Positions 23,346-49,800 of a stretch of 64,000 nt of DNA are shown piece by piece. The stretch spans positions 12,368,646-12,432,645 of the forward strand of contig CM060127.1 of NCBI GenBank assembly GCA_030522415.1, written 5' to 3'. The stretch's first letter is position 1. Each line of letters opens with the position of its first letter. The stretch is from Channallabes apus (lineage: Eukaryota > Chordata > Actinopteri > Siluriformes > Clariidae). The position numbers and the translations under genes were made by a program. The notes beneath the pieces are model-generated. The model was not told the DNA's origin. It searched no databases and saw only the letters and a list, made by a program, of their open reading frames with translations.

Positions 23346-25244
23346 AATACACATTTCTCTAGATGTAGATTTATATACATAAACATTATATATATGTAGC
23401 TTCTTATTAATATCGCATGGCTGAAGGAAAGGTTTTTTTAGAAGCTAAGAGCAAAACCTGAGAGTTATTCCTCGTGTTCGAGATCTTTAAAAACTTTTAC
23501 TATTAAAAGCTTAGCACCAGAATCGCTCGACACATCCGAAATATTTCAGTCTAAAAATTTTTACTGTGTTTTAGAGATCCTGCAAAGTTAGTTGTTAGAT
23601 CAATTATCTTTGTAGCTCCGGTGCAAAACCCAGCAAGCAAATATCCGACAAGGAAAACAACAGCAAAAAAGACTTAATGAACAATACGTGAATTTGGACC
23701 GAATTAAAAGAAATTAATTAGTTTCTTCACCTGATTATTTCTTTAATCCTGTATTCAGCACTGAGATGTTTACTCATCAGGCTACCAACATGCTCTTACA
23801 AATCCATGCAGAATTCATAATTATATTTATATTTATCATGAAGAATTATATTCATCAGTGTTCACAAATGCAAAAATAAAAATCAATTAAACAAGCAACA
23901 AATACAGTGACTGAACAAAACAAATAAAAAAATATATTAAATTACTAAATCCACTTGTGAAAAAAATAACGAAAACAATAAATATAATAATGATAATCAT
24001 AAAAAAAAACCCTGAAATGGATAAAATAGAATAAAGTGCAGAGCGGTGGAGCATCCCGGACATCAGACGCGCGTTGGACGAGAAACTATTTCACTCAAAC
24101 ACGAGTTGGGAATTAGCTCACCCGTTAATACGCAGAACTCATGAGGTAAGCTTTGAGTCGTCGGAAAAACACAAACAAAAACAACAGCAGTTTAACGCAA
24201 TTATCATTATATAAAGTTCTGACATGTTAATGGATTATTTTTAAGTTTAGCAACAATAATATACGAAGAAAGTTAATAGTTACAAGTTAGTCATAGTTAA
24301 TTATTAGTAACAGCACGTCATTATTTAATTTCTTTTACACGTATATACAGTAAGACTACTGATGAAGAAATGACGGTGTTTACATTTTTTTTTTAGGAAA
24401 GCCAGAGCAGCATAATCAGGCCGTTTTATGCTTTTATGGCGTCTTTGAGGTTTGATGAGCGTTTCGGTGTCACCACACACCTCTCCGATAAAGCGAAGCA
24501 GAAATTCCACGTGATTTACTTGATATGTTAATAATTGTCAAACAGAACGCAGCAATGCACTGAACTGCCACTAGGTGGCTCCATACAGTAAAGTCATGTG
24601 ACTTAGTGGTTTGTAATAATAATGTGGGAGGGAAAGAAAAAAAATAGACTAGATCTAGAATAGACTTTTTATGCATTTAGTCCTGAATTCAAGCAAAATA
24701 CGTGACATTTAACAAATGTGGGCACGTGTAAAAACAAAAATTTATAAAACCAAAACGAAATAAAATTAACTCAAATAAATTAATGTCTATAAAATAAATA
24801 AAGCTGAATATTATGGCAAAAATGAAACACGAGAAATTTTCATGACTTTTTTTCCCTTTTTCTTTTGCGTAAGGGACAGAGCGTATCATTTGTTCATGCT
24901 CTAATTTTGAAATCTCTCCGTGAAGCCAGACTGAAGCACGAAGGCTAACGTTGCATTCGGACCGCGGTCACGATCACAAGTTACAGTAGAGTGCTAGGCT
25001 CAGGGAATCGTCTCTAACGCAGACGTAGTGTAAAATACCAGAGACTCTGCTAATATCCCACAATGCACTCTGGTATGTTAGCACCTGAACGCTGAGTGAC
25101 GCGTCCGGAGCCGCACATTTTACACAGAGGAGAACAGAGTGCAAAGTTTTTTTTTAAAAAAAGGACGAAGGCTGATGAGAATACTGCTGTTTAATCTAGT
25201 GGAACACGGGAAAAAAAAAAAAAAAAAGGAACCACCACCCAGAG

Positions 25245-37043
<11,799 letters not shown>

Positions 37044-37711
37044 TTTCCCACCTTTCTAAAATCCAATTTTAAGTTCTCTCCTCTGTAACAACACCCTTGT
37101 ACATCAGGTCACTTTGCTGTACGCTGATGTAAAACACACCCGGTGGCGTTGTTCTGCATCTGCGGCAACGTGGCAAACTCCATAGCAGGACCAGAAGACA
37201 AGCCGTATCCTAAAACACTCTCCCTGGCACTAAGTAGTGCACTAAAGCGCGTTGGCTCGCGCACTAACGAGTGCGTACAAGTAGGAGACTTTTTTTAACT
37301 GTAGTTTAAAACACATCCAATAAGAGAACGGAATTTCTTTCGACTGACGTCACTATGGGCGGTGAGAAAAACCTGTTGTCCAATCAGAGGGCGAATTTCT
37401 TTTTACGTCACTCCAAAAATGGGCCCAACCCAACTTTTTCTTCCGTACACAATGAAGGATAGGAGTAATGTCTTTTTTCCGGGTTCGTGTTTTCCTTCTC
37501 ATGCTTGCACCCACAGCATTAGTTAGTTTACTCCGAGTACAGAAGTAAGAGTTCATAATGTGTCATTTATGACTTGGGCATTTTTCTTTTGCAAAACGAA
37601 AACGTTGCATTTTCTTTTTTAGTTCATTCTTTCCTTGCTTTAATTTAGTGTAATATTATTATTAGTTTTTTTTTTTAATACAAGTAAAATTAAAACTAAA
37701 AACAAATCACC
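37044..37711. promoter_or_regulatory. Head-to-head promoter region of cdr2 (-) and the mfsd13 gene (+)
   Basis: The two start codons are 668 bp apart and point away from each other. In between lie a perfect CRE TGACGTCA (37345-37352), a CCAAT box (37380-37384) and a TTACGTCA half-CRE (37403-37410), within a CpG-containing stretch. No TATA box is evident at a suitable place. A shared bidirectional promoter is likely but not shown. Confidence 0.6.
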
Positions 37712-40700
37712 ATGAAGGTGCTGAGACTCTCAACACATCCGCCCTCTGTGGCTTATTCCATGACTACACTGGGATCCAGCATGATGAACAGCATTTTTAG
37801 TTTTTATTATGTCAAGCTGTTTCTCAACAAGTATAATATATCAGAAGGAGCTTTCCACAAAGCCCAGGTGAGTCTTACCTGCATACACACTACTACTGCT
37901 GATAATAAAACTAATACTTCTACTACCACCACTAATAATAATAATATTAATAATAAGTACCATCATCATCATATTCCAAATAATTCATATACATAGTTCT
38001 TGCAATCAATAAGAACATGACATCAACAAGAACATCTGTTGTAAGACTTTACAGTAGAGACTTATTTAAAAGACTTATTTTATAAGTTCATTCCATGTTC
38101 TGCCTCGCTCCCTCATGGATCTGATATCATCAGATCTGATACCATCCGATCCGCACACAACTTGGTACTGGCATTATTCCGGATGCTTTAACAGCGACCT
38201 TTAAAAAAAAAAAAAAAAAAAAAAAAATTTCTTTTTTTTATCCTCGAAACCTTAAAACTTTACATCTAGGGTGCATGCTCTTTTAAGTACAATGGTTTAC
38301 ATCTCATAAACCTGCATGTCCTCTAATTATGTTGCTGACATCCTCATATTAACCCCTGTGGCTCTATGTGTACGGCTGCACCCAAGTTATTTAACATATT
38401 GCAGGCATGACAGTTCTGTGCTTAAAGTTAAAACCTGTCTGGTAAGTCAAAATCGGAGTGAAAATATGTCAGGTTAAATCTGATATTGACTGATGGAGTG
38501 TTTCACTGCAGGTGTGGTCATCTTATTCTTCTTCTTTGTTATTTAATGGCAGTTGGAATCCAATAGTTTGCATTGGTGTCAACTGTAGGTCTTACTTTCC
38601 CTCATCTTCCAGGAATCTTAAAGCAAATTTTTCTACTCTGCTCTTTCTTAAAATAAAATAAAATTAAGCATCTAATTTCTTTCCTGATTTTGTCCTGTCT
38701 TGCTTTGTGTCTCTTTGTCTGCTTTATCTGACACTTCTCACATCTCTTTAGTATTCCTCTCAGTACTTAGGAAAGGTTGATTACACTGTGAAAAGAATTT
38801 TAGGAAATGGAGAAATAGGACAAGGAAGAAAGTTTTTGGTAAAAGAGGATTTAAACTGAAAGGAAGATGAAAGGGGTCAAGACCAAAATGTGACAATAAT
38901 GCAACTTACTGCATACTAACTGCTGCAAAACAAGAAGATTAGGCTAGTCGGGATCAGCTTAACAGCTAAACTTTTTTTCATTATAAATGTGGGAGGGACA
39001 AACCTCACAAAATGTCTGGGAAATGCTCAATAAGGCCCCAAACATGGATGGTTTCAGTCCCTGTGTTCTGATAAAAATTACTTCCTTGAAGGGGCGGTTT
39101 ATTTAAAGCTTCAGGCACTGAAACAGTGTGTTTGGAAAAGGAGTAAAAAAGAAAGAATTTCAAGCAGACAGAACGAACATTAACACACACTTTTAAGTAG
39201 AAGACCTTTAAGTCTTACATGGACTTGTTTAAAAAAGAAAGATAACGTGTGACCTTTAGGAGTGAAAATTATGAAACGTTTTAAAATATGTAAATACATT
39301 GGAATAGTTGGTGGCGTAGTGGTTAGAACTGTGCCCTCGCTCCTCCAGGGTCGAGGGTTCGATTCCCACCTGGGGGCGTTGTGCGTGGAGTTTGCATGTT
39401 CTCCTCGTGCTTGGTGAGTTTCTTCCCACAGTCCAAAGACATGCAGATTAGGTTAACTAGCTTTTTCAAATTGCCTGTAGTGTGTGAGTCACTGAGTCCC
39501 CTGAAACAGGCTCCAGGCCTCCTGGGGACCCTGAACTGGATAAGTGTTATGGAGATGTTTTGAAAATAGTTAGATTTTTGATTTACTCAGAAAGACAAAG
39601 AATCCTGTAGAATATCCCTGATAATTTGTTCCCTAGATCCTGGCTATAAACCAGTTCTCTTCTCGCTCAGGTGGTGTATATGATCTGGAACGCTCTGAAC
39701 GACCCGCTCTTCGGCTACCTACAGGACAACTCTCGTGTTCCCTGTTGCTCCAAGAGAAGGATCTCAATCCTGTACGGTGCTCCTTTCTACGGCCTGGCCT
39801 TCCTGCTGGCTTGGTTCCCCTGGCGGGAATACGAGTCGGGGGACTGGCTAAGCGGCATGCACCTGGTCATCACGCTGTGCGCCTTTGACGGCATGCTGAC
39901 TTTCGTGCTCCTGGCGCAGTGCGCCCTCTTCGCCGAGATCTCTGAGAACCACCAGATCCGTCTGAGGCTCATAAAGTACAGCCAGGTGGCGTCTCTCATC
40001 GGCTCCTCCAGCGTGCTCTTCTGTGGCCTCATCTCTAACAACATGGACAACTTCTTCGCCTTCCAGGTGTTCTGTGTCTTTGTGGCGCTCATGGGATGCG
40101 CTTGCATGGTCTACACAGGCCTGCGCAGCGAGAGCCGCTTTGACAAGAAGATCGTAGAGACGGGCGGGCAGGAGAAGCCTCCTCTGTCGTTCTCCGCCGT
40201 GGCTACCATGACGTGGCAGATCCTCACCAACCGTGATTTCCAGCTGTTTGTGGTTATGAACTTTTTCCAGGTCTTTCTCCTGGCCTTCTTTAACAACTTT
40301 GCCATGATCTTCGCTGATAATCTCATCCCAACGGACGCCCTGCCACCGCTGGCGAAGAGCATCATGTATGGAGCCGGATTTATCTGCCCTCAGGTGCGTT
40401 ATTCGCCATTAACATATTTATGCGATAGTCATGAAAATGTTCCAGCCATCACACTAATTACAGCTGCCATTAATTTCAGTAAGGCATTCTTTCAAGAGAA
40501 AACAAGCAGGAAAGAAAACAAAACACAATCCATGTAAGAAAGAATTTAAAAAAAGACAAGAAGAAAGAAAGAAGGGCCAAAAAAATTAATGAAAAAGAGA
40601 AGGGAAAAGAAACAAACAGACTTTAGTAAAGAAAAAAGAAAAAACAAAAAATAAGCTAAGTAAGATAAGAAATGAGTAAGTAAATTAATGCAAGAATAAA

Positions 40701-43700
40701 GGAATATGGGGAAAAGAGAGAAAGATACATGAAAGAATAATAAACTAGGAAAAGCAAGGAAAGAAAAAAATTAGAACGAAAACATATCGGTTAATGAATA
40801 AATGAATGGACAAAGAATTGATGAATAATATAAAAGAAAAGGAAAATAAAGAAAGAGCAAAAGAAAGAATGAACCAGTGAAAGATTGTAGAAGAAAGTGT
40901 AAAAATATACAAAAAAAGAAATATGTACAGCCTAGAAATTAAAGTTGGAAAGAAAAACATAATGAATGAATTGACAGGAAAGAAATAAAGGGTGGAATAA
41001 TACAAGTAAAGAAAGACAGATGGAAAGAGAGACTGGATAAGAGAAGGAAAGAAAGATGAGCGAGACATGCGCCTAATCACCAGAGCTGCAATTCAGGATT
41101 GTTTTTTCACAGTCTTTACTGTGTGTCTCTGTGTGTGTGTCCAGTTACTGGTTTTGTGCAGTCAGAACCTCCTCCATGGGATCGGGTATTACCGCATCAT
41201 CCTCATCACCTTTGCCGTGGAAGCAGGAGGCGCCTTGGTGATGGTGGTGCTCGGGTCGGAACACTACTACTGCCTCGCTCTGTTCATCACCGTCAACATG
41301 TAAACACACACACACACACACACACACTACTCCACCCTCCACAATTACCTCCCTGCATTCCACCCTACCTCATCTGCTCCGACACGCCCCCTACAGTGCC
41401 TCTCCTGTTTCTCCAGTCCATCAGGAATATCACTATTTCATGATGTCAATACAATAGACCCATATTATCGTATTAGCTTGCTTTTTAGCAAGTTATTATA
41501 ATTTAATTATGATTATTAGCCAGGTTCAGTAGCATGGTGGCTAATATCTGACTGACTAATAAGATGACTAGCATCAGGTGAAAGAAAGAATGAATGATGC
41601 CAACATCAGTACTCCAGTCTGCCAGAAAGCTACATAAGGCTAATTGGCATTTTTGCATACTGTAACTGAATTAAGACCATTAGCCATTAGCTTATGCTAA
41701 CAATTTTGAAGAAGGAAAGATAAAAGGAATGAGTGAAAAGGAAAAGAACTTTGAATGCTGTTTTTTCCCCGGCCAAAACATGGTGCTAAAATGGTCTCAC
41801 CTAAGTGAAAAGGTGTATATACCCCATATAACCCCATTTTCCACAACCCTTAGTGCTTCTTTTATCCTGATCCATGTTTCGTTTACCGTAAGTATGCATA
41901 CACATATAATATATGCATTATATTTATCGGGAAAAAAACAGTTAAAGATTATTTCATGCCCTTTTATGTAGTGTCTATAACTCTTTTGAATTTAAATCCT
42001 TCAATGATCTTAATTGCCATTAAGATGAAACTTAATCTTAAAATTACATAATCCTGATTATTTATATTATTCTAAAATTATTTCTTGCTTTTTAAACTTC
42101 TCTAAACCATCTCTCATGCAAAGCACTGAGGTAGCCCTGGAATCTTAATGGTTTATGTGTTAACAATAATTATATGGCAGATAACAAAAAGCATTTTTAA
42201 CTGAATAAGCTGTAGTTTTCTATGTTTTATGTGTCTAATCTGGAGCATTTAAACAAAATCACTTAGTTATTTGGGGGGGGGGGGGGGGAGGATCATTAAT
42301 TTTGCACAGAATGCATTAATTTAAGCAATAATATTTAGAGGTTGTATGCTTACACCAATTTAATACAGTATAAATACTTATAATAGGAATAATTAGCATT
42401 TTAAATGATTATTGTTAGAAGCGAGACAGTATAATGCTGATAAAAATTGCCATTTTTGGCACATATAAAATTCTCTCTCCAAAATGGCTAAAGTTCATTC
42501 ATTCATCTTCTATACCGCTTTATCATGTATTTAGGGTCGCGGGGACCTGGAGCCTATCCCAGGAGACTCTGGGCACGAGGCAGGGTACATCCTGGACAGC
42601 GTGCCAGTCCATCGCAGAACACACACACACACACTCTCATTCACACACTATGGTCAATTTGGGAACGCCAATTAGCCTAATCTGCATGTCTTTGGACTGT
42701 GGGAGGAAACCGGAGTACCCGGAGGAAACCCACCAAGCACGGGGAGAACATGCAAACTCCATGCACACAGAGACGGGAATCGAGCCTGGCCGGGAATCGA
42801 ACCCGGACCCTGGAGGTGCAAGGCGACAGTGCTAACCACTACACCACCGTGCCGCCATGGCTAAAGTTAGCAACTTGAATTTTTTTAGCAAGATTGGTCA
42901 CTTCCATGTTGCATAAACTTCAGATGTAGCTTCCTTGGTGCACACATTTTCTGTATTACTGTATATATGTATATCTTAAATTTTTTTATCAGCATCAATA
43001 CTGTGTTTTGTTCTGTCAAATCAAATCTGTTTATTCATTTCTCTCATCTCTCTCTCTCTCTCTCCGAATGTGTGTTAGGATTTTTGTTCAGGCTGCTTTC
43101 AGCCTCTTTAACCTGCCGCTGGCTGACATCATTGACTCGGACTTGGAGAAAAACAAGCGCAGGTAAAACGCCATCCAGTTCTGGACAGCAGCTCTGACAG
43201 GAGTGCAGCTCCGCGTCACAGCATTATTTTAACAAGCTTATCATTTCTATAGTAACAACTTGTTCACTGTGACCTGTACAGCGGATGCTCCACGTGAACA
43301 GATGCAGAAAAAACACATAATTGTTGATATGATAAACTGTCCTGTGAAAAGATGTTTATATAACGGTGTGGTGCTTTAACTTTTCAAACTTGTCTTCAGG
43401 ACAAGCTTCAAAACTTTAAGACTTAATAAAAAGAAAGGTTAGTGAGGGAACAATTGTTTATACCAGGGGTCAAACCGTGTTTTGGCGTGGTACAGATCAC
43501 CTAGCATTAGTACACTCTTAAACTCTGACACGGTGTCTGAGCATCGAACTGGTCCACATTGGAATTGGGCTGTAAGAGAAAATTTTGCCATATACCTGTA
43601 CTGTGGTCTTCATTGTGCGATGTTCCAACAAACAGCCTGCAACTTTTATTTAAATTATAGTAGACAAATCTTATCATAGAATACCAGCAGTTTACAAGCA

Positions 43701-44208
43701 GTTACTGTGTCATGAGATGATTCACTTGTTACAGGTCAACAGTAGTATTTCAAAGTTATGATTGTAACTTCACAGGGAGGCAACACAGTGTGCAGTGCTG
43801 TGGCCATGTACTCTCACTACTGCATTTTGGACTAACGCCAGCTTGCTTATGTGTCTAGTAGCATTTATGTGGTAATGCGTTAAAATAATCCATCCTAGGG
43901 ATAACAAAAGCATGAACTAATTTCTCTGCATCATTAAACGCTAATAATTTCTTGTTGAAACACATCCGCTATAATCACAAAACATTAGTGATTAGAAAAC
44001 CACTATTTTCCCCTTCTAAACTGGACGTTTTAATGGTATTGGAATTTACACAGTAATTTTTAAACCTAACGGGTACTACACACACTTGTTTGTCCTACAG
44101 TACACACATTACTTTCCTTAGAAGGAGCTTGAGAAAATAGCCGCTATCCTAAATGTTATCACACAACTATTATGAGCAGTATTATTATTACACTGTCCTT
44201 ATCGTACC

Positions 44209-44253
<45 letters not shown>

Positions 44254-47200
44254 ATAGTTTATATCAGTGAATACTGGCTTAAAAGCATTGTTTATAACAC
44301 TGTATTGTTACACAGTAGAAATATTAGCTGGTATGTCAATATATATATGCAAGAAATTTCCACCTGAGGATTCTTCATAGGGGAGTGTACTGGGTTTGGC
44401 CTTCTATAGCCGTTTGACTGATTAGGGAAACCTGAATGGCCATTTTAGGCTAATTACTGTCATTAGAAATAATTTAGTAAGTTACACCTCGTGACACGCC
44501 TAAGAATTCAATTCAGTTTTATTTGTATAGCGCTTTTAACAATTGACATTGTCTCAAAACAGCTTTACACAATCAAAAGAATTATTTAAGTTTGTATGGA
44601 ATGTGAATGTGTATGAATCAAAATGTTCAGATAGTCCCTGGTGAGCAAGCCGAGGGCGACAGTGGCAAGGAAAAACTCCCTGAGATGGTAATAGGAAGAA
44701 ACCTTGAGAGGAACCAGACTCAACAGGGAACCCATCCTCATCTGGGTGAAACAGATAGCAGGAAATGATCTGCATTTATACAGTGTTAAGTGTTAGGTTC
44801 AGCTATAATTGATGTTATAATAGTTGATGTTAAAATGGAGTCCAGTAGTTATTGGAGACTCAGATAGACTTGTAGAAAGTTCCAGTCCTGAACTTGAATT
44901 GTCAAGTCCTCAGAGAAACAGTTGCCAACACCAGTCGAGGCCAGAACCATCTTCTAAGTAGAGAGAATCATCCCCAGACACCAGACGCATCCCAAAGAGA
45001 CACACGGGGCATCCATGCGACGAGACCTCCAACCAGAAGCGGGGCACCAGGATGGGTCAGACAGGTCTGGAGGGCAGAGGGAGTCTGGATCACTGGCAGC
45101 TCAGGAACGACATGTGTAGCTCGCCAGAGAGAGAGAGAGAGAGAGTGAAAGGGGGAGACAGGGGGAGAGAGGAAAGAGAAGAGGAGGAGAGATGGCAATT
45201 AGGTATGGTCACAGTCACAATGTATAATGTGAATGTATATTTACTGTAGAGTGCATGCAAGGACTCCGGCAGGACTAACTATGACAGCATAACTAAAAGG
45301 GAGAGCCAGAAGGAAACACAAACATGAGGGGGAACTGAGATGTAAAGCAAACAATCACCTCACCGTCAACAAACCTGAGTGATCAAATGAGAGTGAGGAA
45401 GACAGCATCTAAACATACCAGTTCACCATAATACTCTACGTCCATGAGTCCCCCAGATCTGCTCCTTTACCTTATGGCAAATCTATTTATAAAAATGCTT
45501 GGCTAAATAAATAGGTTTTGAGCCTAGACTTAAACACTGAGACTGTGTCTGAGTCCCGAACACTATTTGGAAGACTATTCCATAATTTTGGGGCTTTGTA
45601 AGAAAAAGCTCTGCCCCCAGCTGTAGTTTTCATAATACGCGGTACTGACAAGCAGCCTGCATCCTTTGACCGAAGTAGGCGTGGCGGATCGTAAGACACT
45701 AGCAGTTCGCTCAGATACTGCAGCGCGAGACCATTTAATGCTTTATATGTCGAGAGTAGTATTTTAAAATCAATGCGAAATTTCACAGGGAGCCAATGTA
45801 GTGAAGATAGGATAGGGGTGATGTGCTCATATCTTCTGGTTCTAGTGAGGACTCTCGCTGCTGCATTCTGGACTAGCTGAAGCTTGTTTATGCACCTAAC
45901 AGAACAACCAGACAGTAAAGCATTACAATAGTCCAACCTAGAAGTGATAAAAGCATGAACTAATTTTTGTGCATCGTTTACCGACAATATATTTCTTATC
46001 TTGGCAATATTTCTGAGGTGAAAGAATGCTATCCTGGTGATATTATCTACATGAGCTTCAAATGAAAGGCTGGAATCTATAATCACGCCGAGGTCTTTTA
46101 CTGTTGCACTTGATGGAACAGAAAGGCCATCTAAAGTTACGGTGTGATCTAAGATTTTACTTCTAGCTGTATGCGGTCCTATGACTAGAACTTCTGTCTT
46201 ATCCGGATTAAGCAGAAGGAAGTTAATTAGCATCCAATTTCTTATGTCATGCACACATTGCTCAACTTTAGTAAGATGGTTTTTCTCATCAGGTTTTGCT
46301 GAGACGTTTAACTGTGTGTCGTCAGCATAACAATGAAAACTAATACCATGCTTACGGATTATGTTGCCCAGAGGAAGCATGTAAAGGGAAAAAAGCAGTG
46401 GGCCTAAAACTGAACCCTGCGGAACGCCAAACTCCCCTAGAGAACATGCAGAATAATCACCATTTAAGTCTACATACTGATAACGATCGGTCAAATAGGA
46501 TCTGAGCCAGGAGAGGGCTGTACCCTTAATTCCTACTACATTTTCTAATCTGTGAAGAAGAATAGCATGATCAATGGTGTCAAAAGCTGCACTGAGGTTG
46601 AGTAATACAAGCATAGTTACACAACCCTGATCAGAGGCCAATAGGAGGTCATTTACTACTTTAACAAGTGCTGTTTCTGTGCTGTGATGAGGCCTAAATC
46701 CTGACTGATACAGTTCATGTATGCCATTTCTATGTAGATATGAGCATAGCTGCTCCGCTACTATATTTTCCAGAATCTTAGAGATAAAGGGGAGGTTTGA
46801 TATTGGCCTGTAATTGGACAGCTGACAGGGGTCGAGGTCAGGTTTCTTAATTATTGGTTTGATAACTGCTAATTTAAAAGATTTTGGAACATAACCAATG
46901 CTGAGTGAGGAATTAATTATTCTCAACAGCGGTTTTGTTATTACTGGTACTATCTGTTTAAGAAGACGTGTCGGTATAGGATCTAATATACAGGTTGATG
47001 AATTTGCAGAAGAGATGAGTGAAATTAGTTCATTCTCTTCAAGAGGAGTAAAGTATTCTAGGTTTGAATCTGACATGGCTAGAATTGGTCGTTTTTATCA
47101 CATGGTGCTTAAAGAAAAAAAATCTTTTGAGTTTTTGTCATCCTAGATGATTGTACTGCACGGTATATTGTGAAAATATTAATTTGCATGCTGTTTTCTT

Positions 47201-49214
47201 CACCAGCTCCCCGCTCTCGTCAATGGTTTTTGGGACCAACGCTCTCTTCACCAAACCTGCCCAGTCTTTAGCGCCGATGCTGGTGGTCTCCATTTTGAAC
47301 CAGTACGGCTACGAGGAAATGAAAAGCGGGAATGTGACCGATCAGAGGTAAATGTGGTAATAACTATATTTTTGGGGACAAATATGAAGCTGTATAGTGT
47401 GTTACAAACCTCATTCCTTCTCCTGAGATTTAAAAATAGAATTGATACATCAAGAGCGACACTCCATCCAACATCTGCATTTTAACTTTACCCACAAAGA
47501 AGAATCTTCTTAAAACAGATACGACAGAAAGCGAGTTTATAGTTCCAGCACTGCTTAAAAATTAAAGACATTAATCACGCATTTTGGTTTCCTCTGGGTA
47601 CTCCGGTTTCTTCCCACAGTCCAAAGACATGTAGGTTAGGTTAATTGGTGTTCTCAATAAATTGCCCGTAGTGTGTGAGTGTGTGTACGTCTGTGTGCCC
47701 TGCGATGGATTGGCACCCTGTCCAGGGTGTACCCCGCCTTGTGCCCTAAGCCTCCTGGGATAGCCTCCAGGTCCCCCGCGACCCTGAATGCAGGATTAAG
47801 CGGTATAGAAGATGACTGATGACTGAATCACGCATTTTACATTTGTGTACTTAGATTCCAGGTAGGGGTGAGACAGGGGTGTGTCTGTTGGAAAGATGAT
47901 CTCAAAACCTGCTTAATTCTCTTGTTACCATGATCATTTTACAGCAGCCTGTAATTTTTTATGATGTGATTTCGAGCTGGTGTGATGTGAAGCATTCTCA
48001 TATAATCTGCCCATTCATATAATTCAAGGAATCATAGGCCACGCCCCCTTTAGTGCAACAGACAAACAAAGATTATTCATAGGGGCCTCACCTTCCTGAC
48101 TTTGTCTGAAAAGCCAGTGCAGGACAGATCTGTGAAAAAGTCAATACTGGCCATGAAAGGCACAGAAACAAGTCTGACCCACAGAGACCCCGCCCTACAC
48201 AACTCACAGCACCCAGACGATCCACTGCCATCATCCTGGTGATAGACACCACAGCATGCCTCTAAAGACCCTGCGGAGCCATGCCCTGAGGGTCCAGACT
48301 CACTCCGGTGGCACAGGGGTGGGGTACCCACAACCCAGGTAGTTTTAATCTTATGGCTGATCAGTAAGTGTCTTTAGAGTGCATTTCCATCTCGTTCCCA
48401 GTGTTCACTACAGATCCACAGCATCCCTGACCTGGAAAAGGTCTAAGGAGTAGAAGGCCCTGGTTTGTTTCATGGAAGTGAAAGATGTAAAGGCCATGTC
48501 ACCATCATTTGGTTTAAATCACAGAAGCCAAATCTCCTTTTAAAGCACTTACTGATGAGGAAGGAATGAATGATTTGTGATTTCTTCAAACTGACCTGGT
48601 TAAGAAATACATACACTATCGTTCAAAAGTTTGGGGTCACTTCATGATGGTTCCTGATTTTTATTTCTTTCTACATTGTAAAGGAATTCTGAAGGCATCC
48701 AAAAAATGCATTAATCTCCTTTGAACAGTTGATATTGAGGTGTGTCTACAGAGCAGAAGTAGCAAAGACTTACAAGATGCATAACGCCTCAAATCTGAGG
48801 TGCTGTTAATTGGTCATTTTTCAGGCTGATAACTCTAAATGAACTTCTTGTCTGCAGCAGAGGTAGGTTTTGGTCTCGCCCTCCTGGGACGGCCTTCATG
48901 AGAGCCAGTTTCATTATGGTGCTTGACGGATTTTGCAAATACACTTGACAATACTGTTCTTGCAAGAACTATTACAGAAAGGTCGACATCTGTGTCTTAA
49001 AATAACAACTAACTGTTGTTTTTATTGCTGTTACATAATTACCTAATTCCATATGTTTTATTTTATAGTTTTGAAATCCCCAGTATTGTTGTAGAATGTA
49101 GAAAATAAATCACTAAACAAAAACAAAGAAATTTGCAAGTGACCCCAAACTTTTGAACGGTAGTGTGTGTATATGTGTATTAGTAGTATTATTACAGTGT
49201 CTTTATGTGATGGC

Positions 49215-49249
<35 letters not shown>

Positions 49250-49756
49250 GTGGGGGGGGGGGGGGGGGGGTAGATTATCTAAGTGAAAACTTGGCTGGCT
49301 TAATCACACCTATGGAGTTTTTCTATCTATCTAAGGGTGTTTCGGTGAGCATGAGGAATCATTTTCACACATGAACTGAACACCACAGTGTGAGCTCTAA
49401 TCAAAGCTAGACGCGATTAGTGTGTGCAACTTTTTATTTGGCCATGCAGTGTACAGTACTGTATATTTTTTAACGTGAACTCGTGGAATGATGTTTGGCG
49501 CCCTCTAGTGTTTATCAATGGAACATTACAGCTATATAATTAGTCAAGTAAAATCGAGTAGGCTTTGATCGTCATTTCAGACATATACAATTCAGTACAG
49601 TGAAACGAAACAGCGTTCCTCCAGGAGCGAGGTGCTACACAGTGCAAATATCATAAATGAACAGAACTAAGGTAGCTATCTAAAACAGCTAATTACCTGA
49701 CTAGCCAAGACAAACCACCTTGACACCATCAATTAACAAAACTATCCAAGTACATG

Positions 49757-49800
<44 letters not shown>

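Larger units (their letters stand above)
15528..25244. other. Gene-poor convergent intergenic interval
   Basis: Separates the stop of the SDR42E2-like gene (+) from the stop of cdr2 (-), and includes both 3' UTRs, whose ends I could not place. Contents recognised: a mariner MITE (16138-16510), a possible Tc1 remnant (about 17470-17950, weak), a SINE (17992-18226), a CpG-richer patch at about 18960-19660, mariner transposase relics (21720-21935, 23262-23345), and A/T homopolymer runs (16838-16853, 22579-22599). The rest is AT-rich with no supported gene. In mammals EEF2K and POLR3E occupy this position; no exon of either was recognised. Confidence 0.6.

Noticed and set aside
40394..40537. Extension of mfsd13 exon 2 to the stop at 40537
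   Set aside because: The consensus donor GTGCGT at 40394 and the in-phase exon at 41145 with conserved membrane segments show that this is intron read-through.
45487..47076. Considered as a host gene because of its 529-codon frame
   Set aside because: RT motifs ([12 protein letters not shown]) and a near-identical copy at 32500 show it is an L2 retrotransposon.
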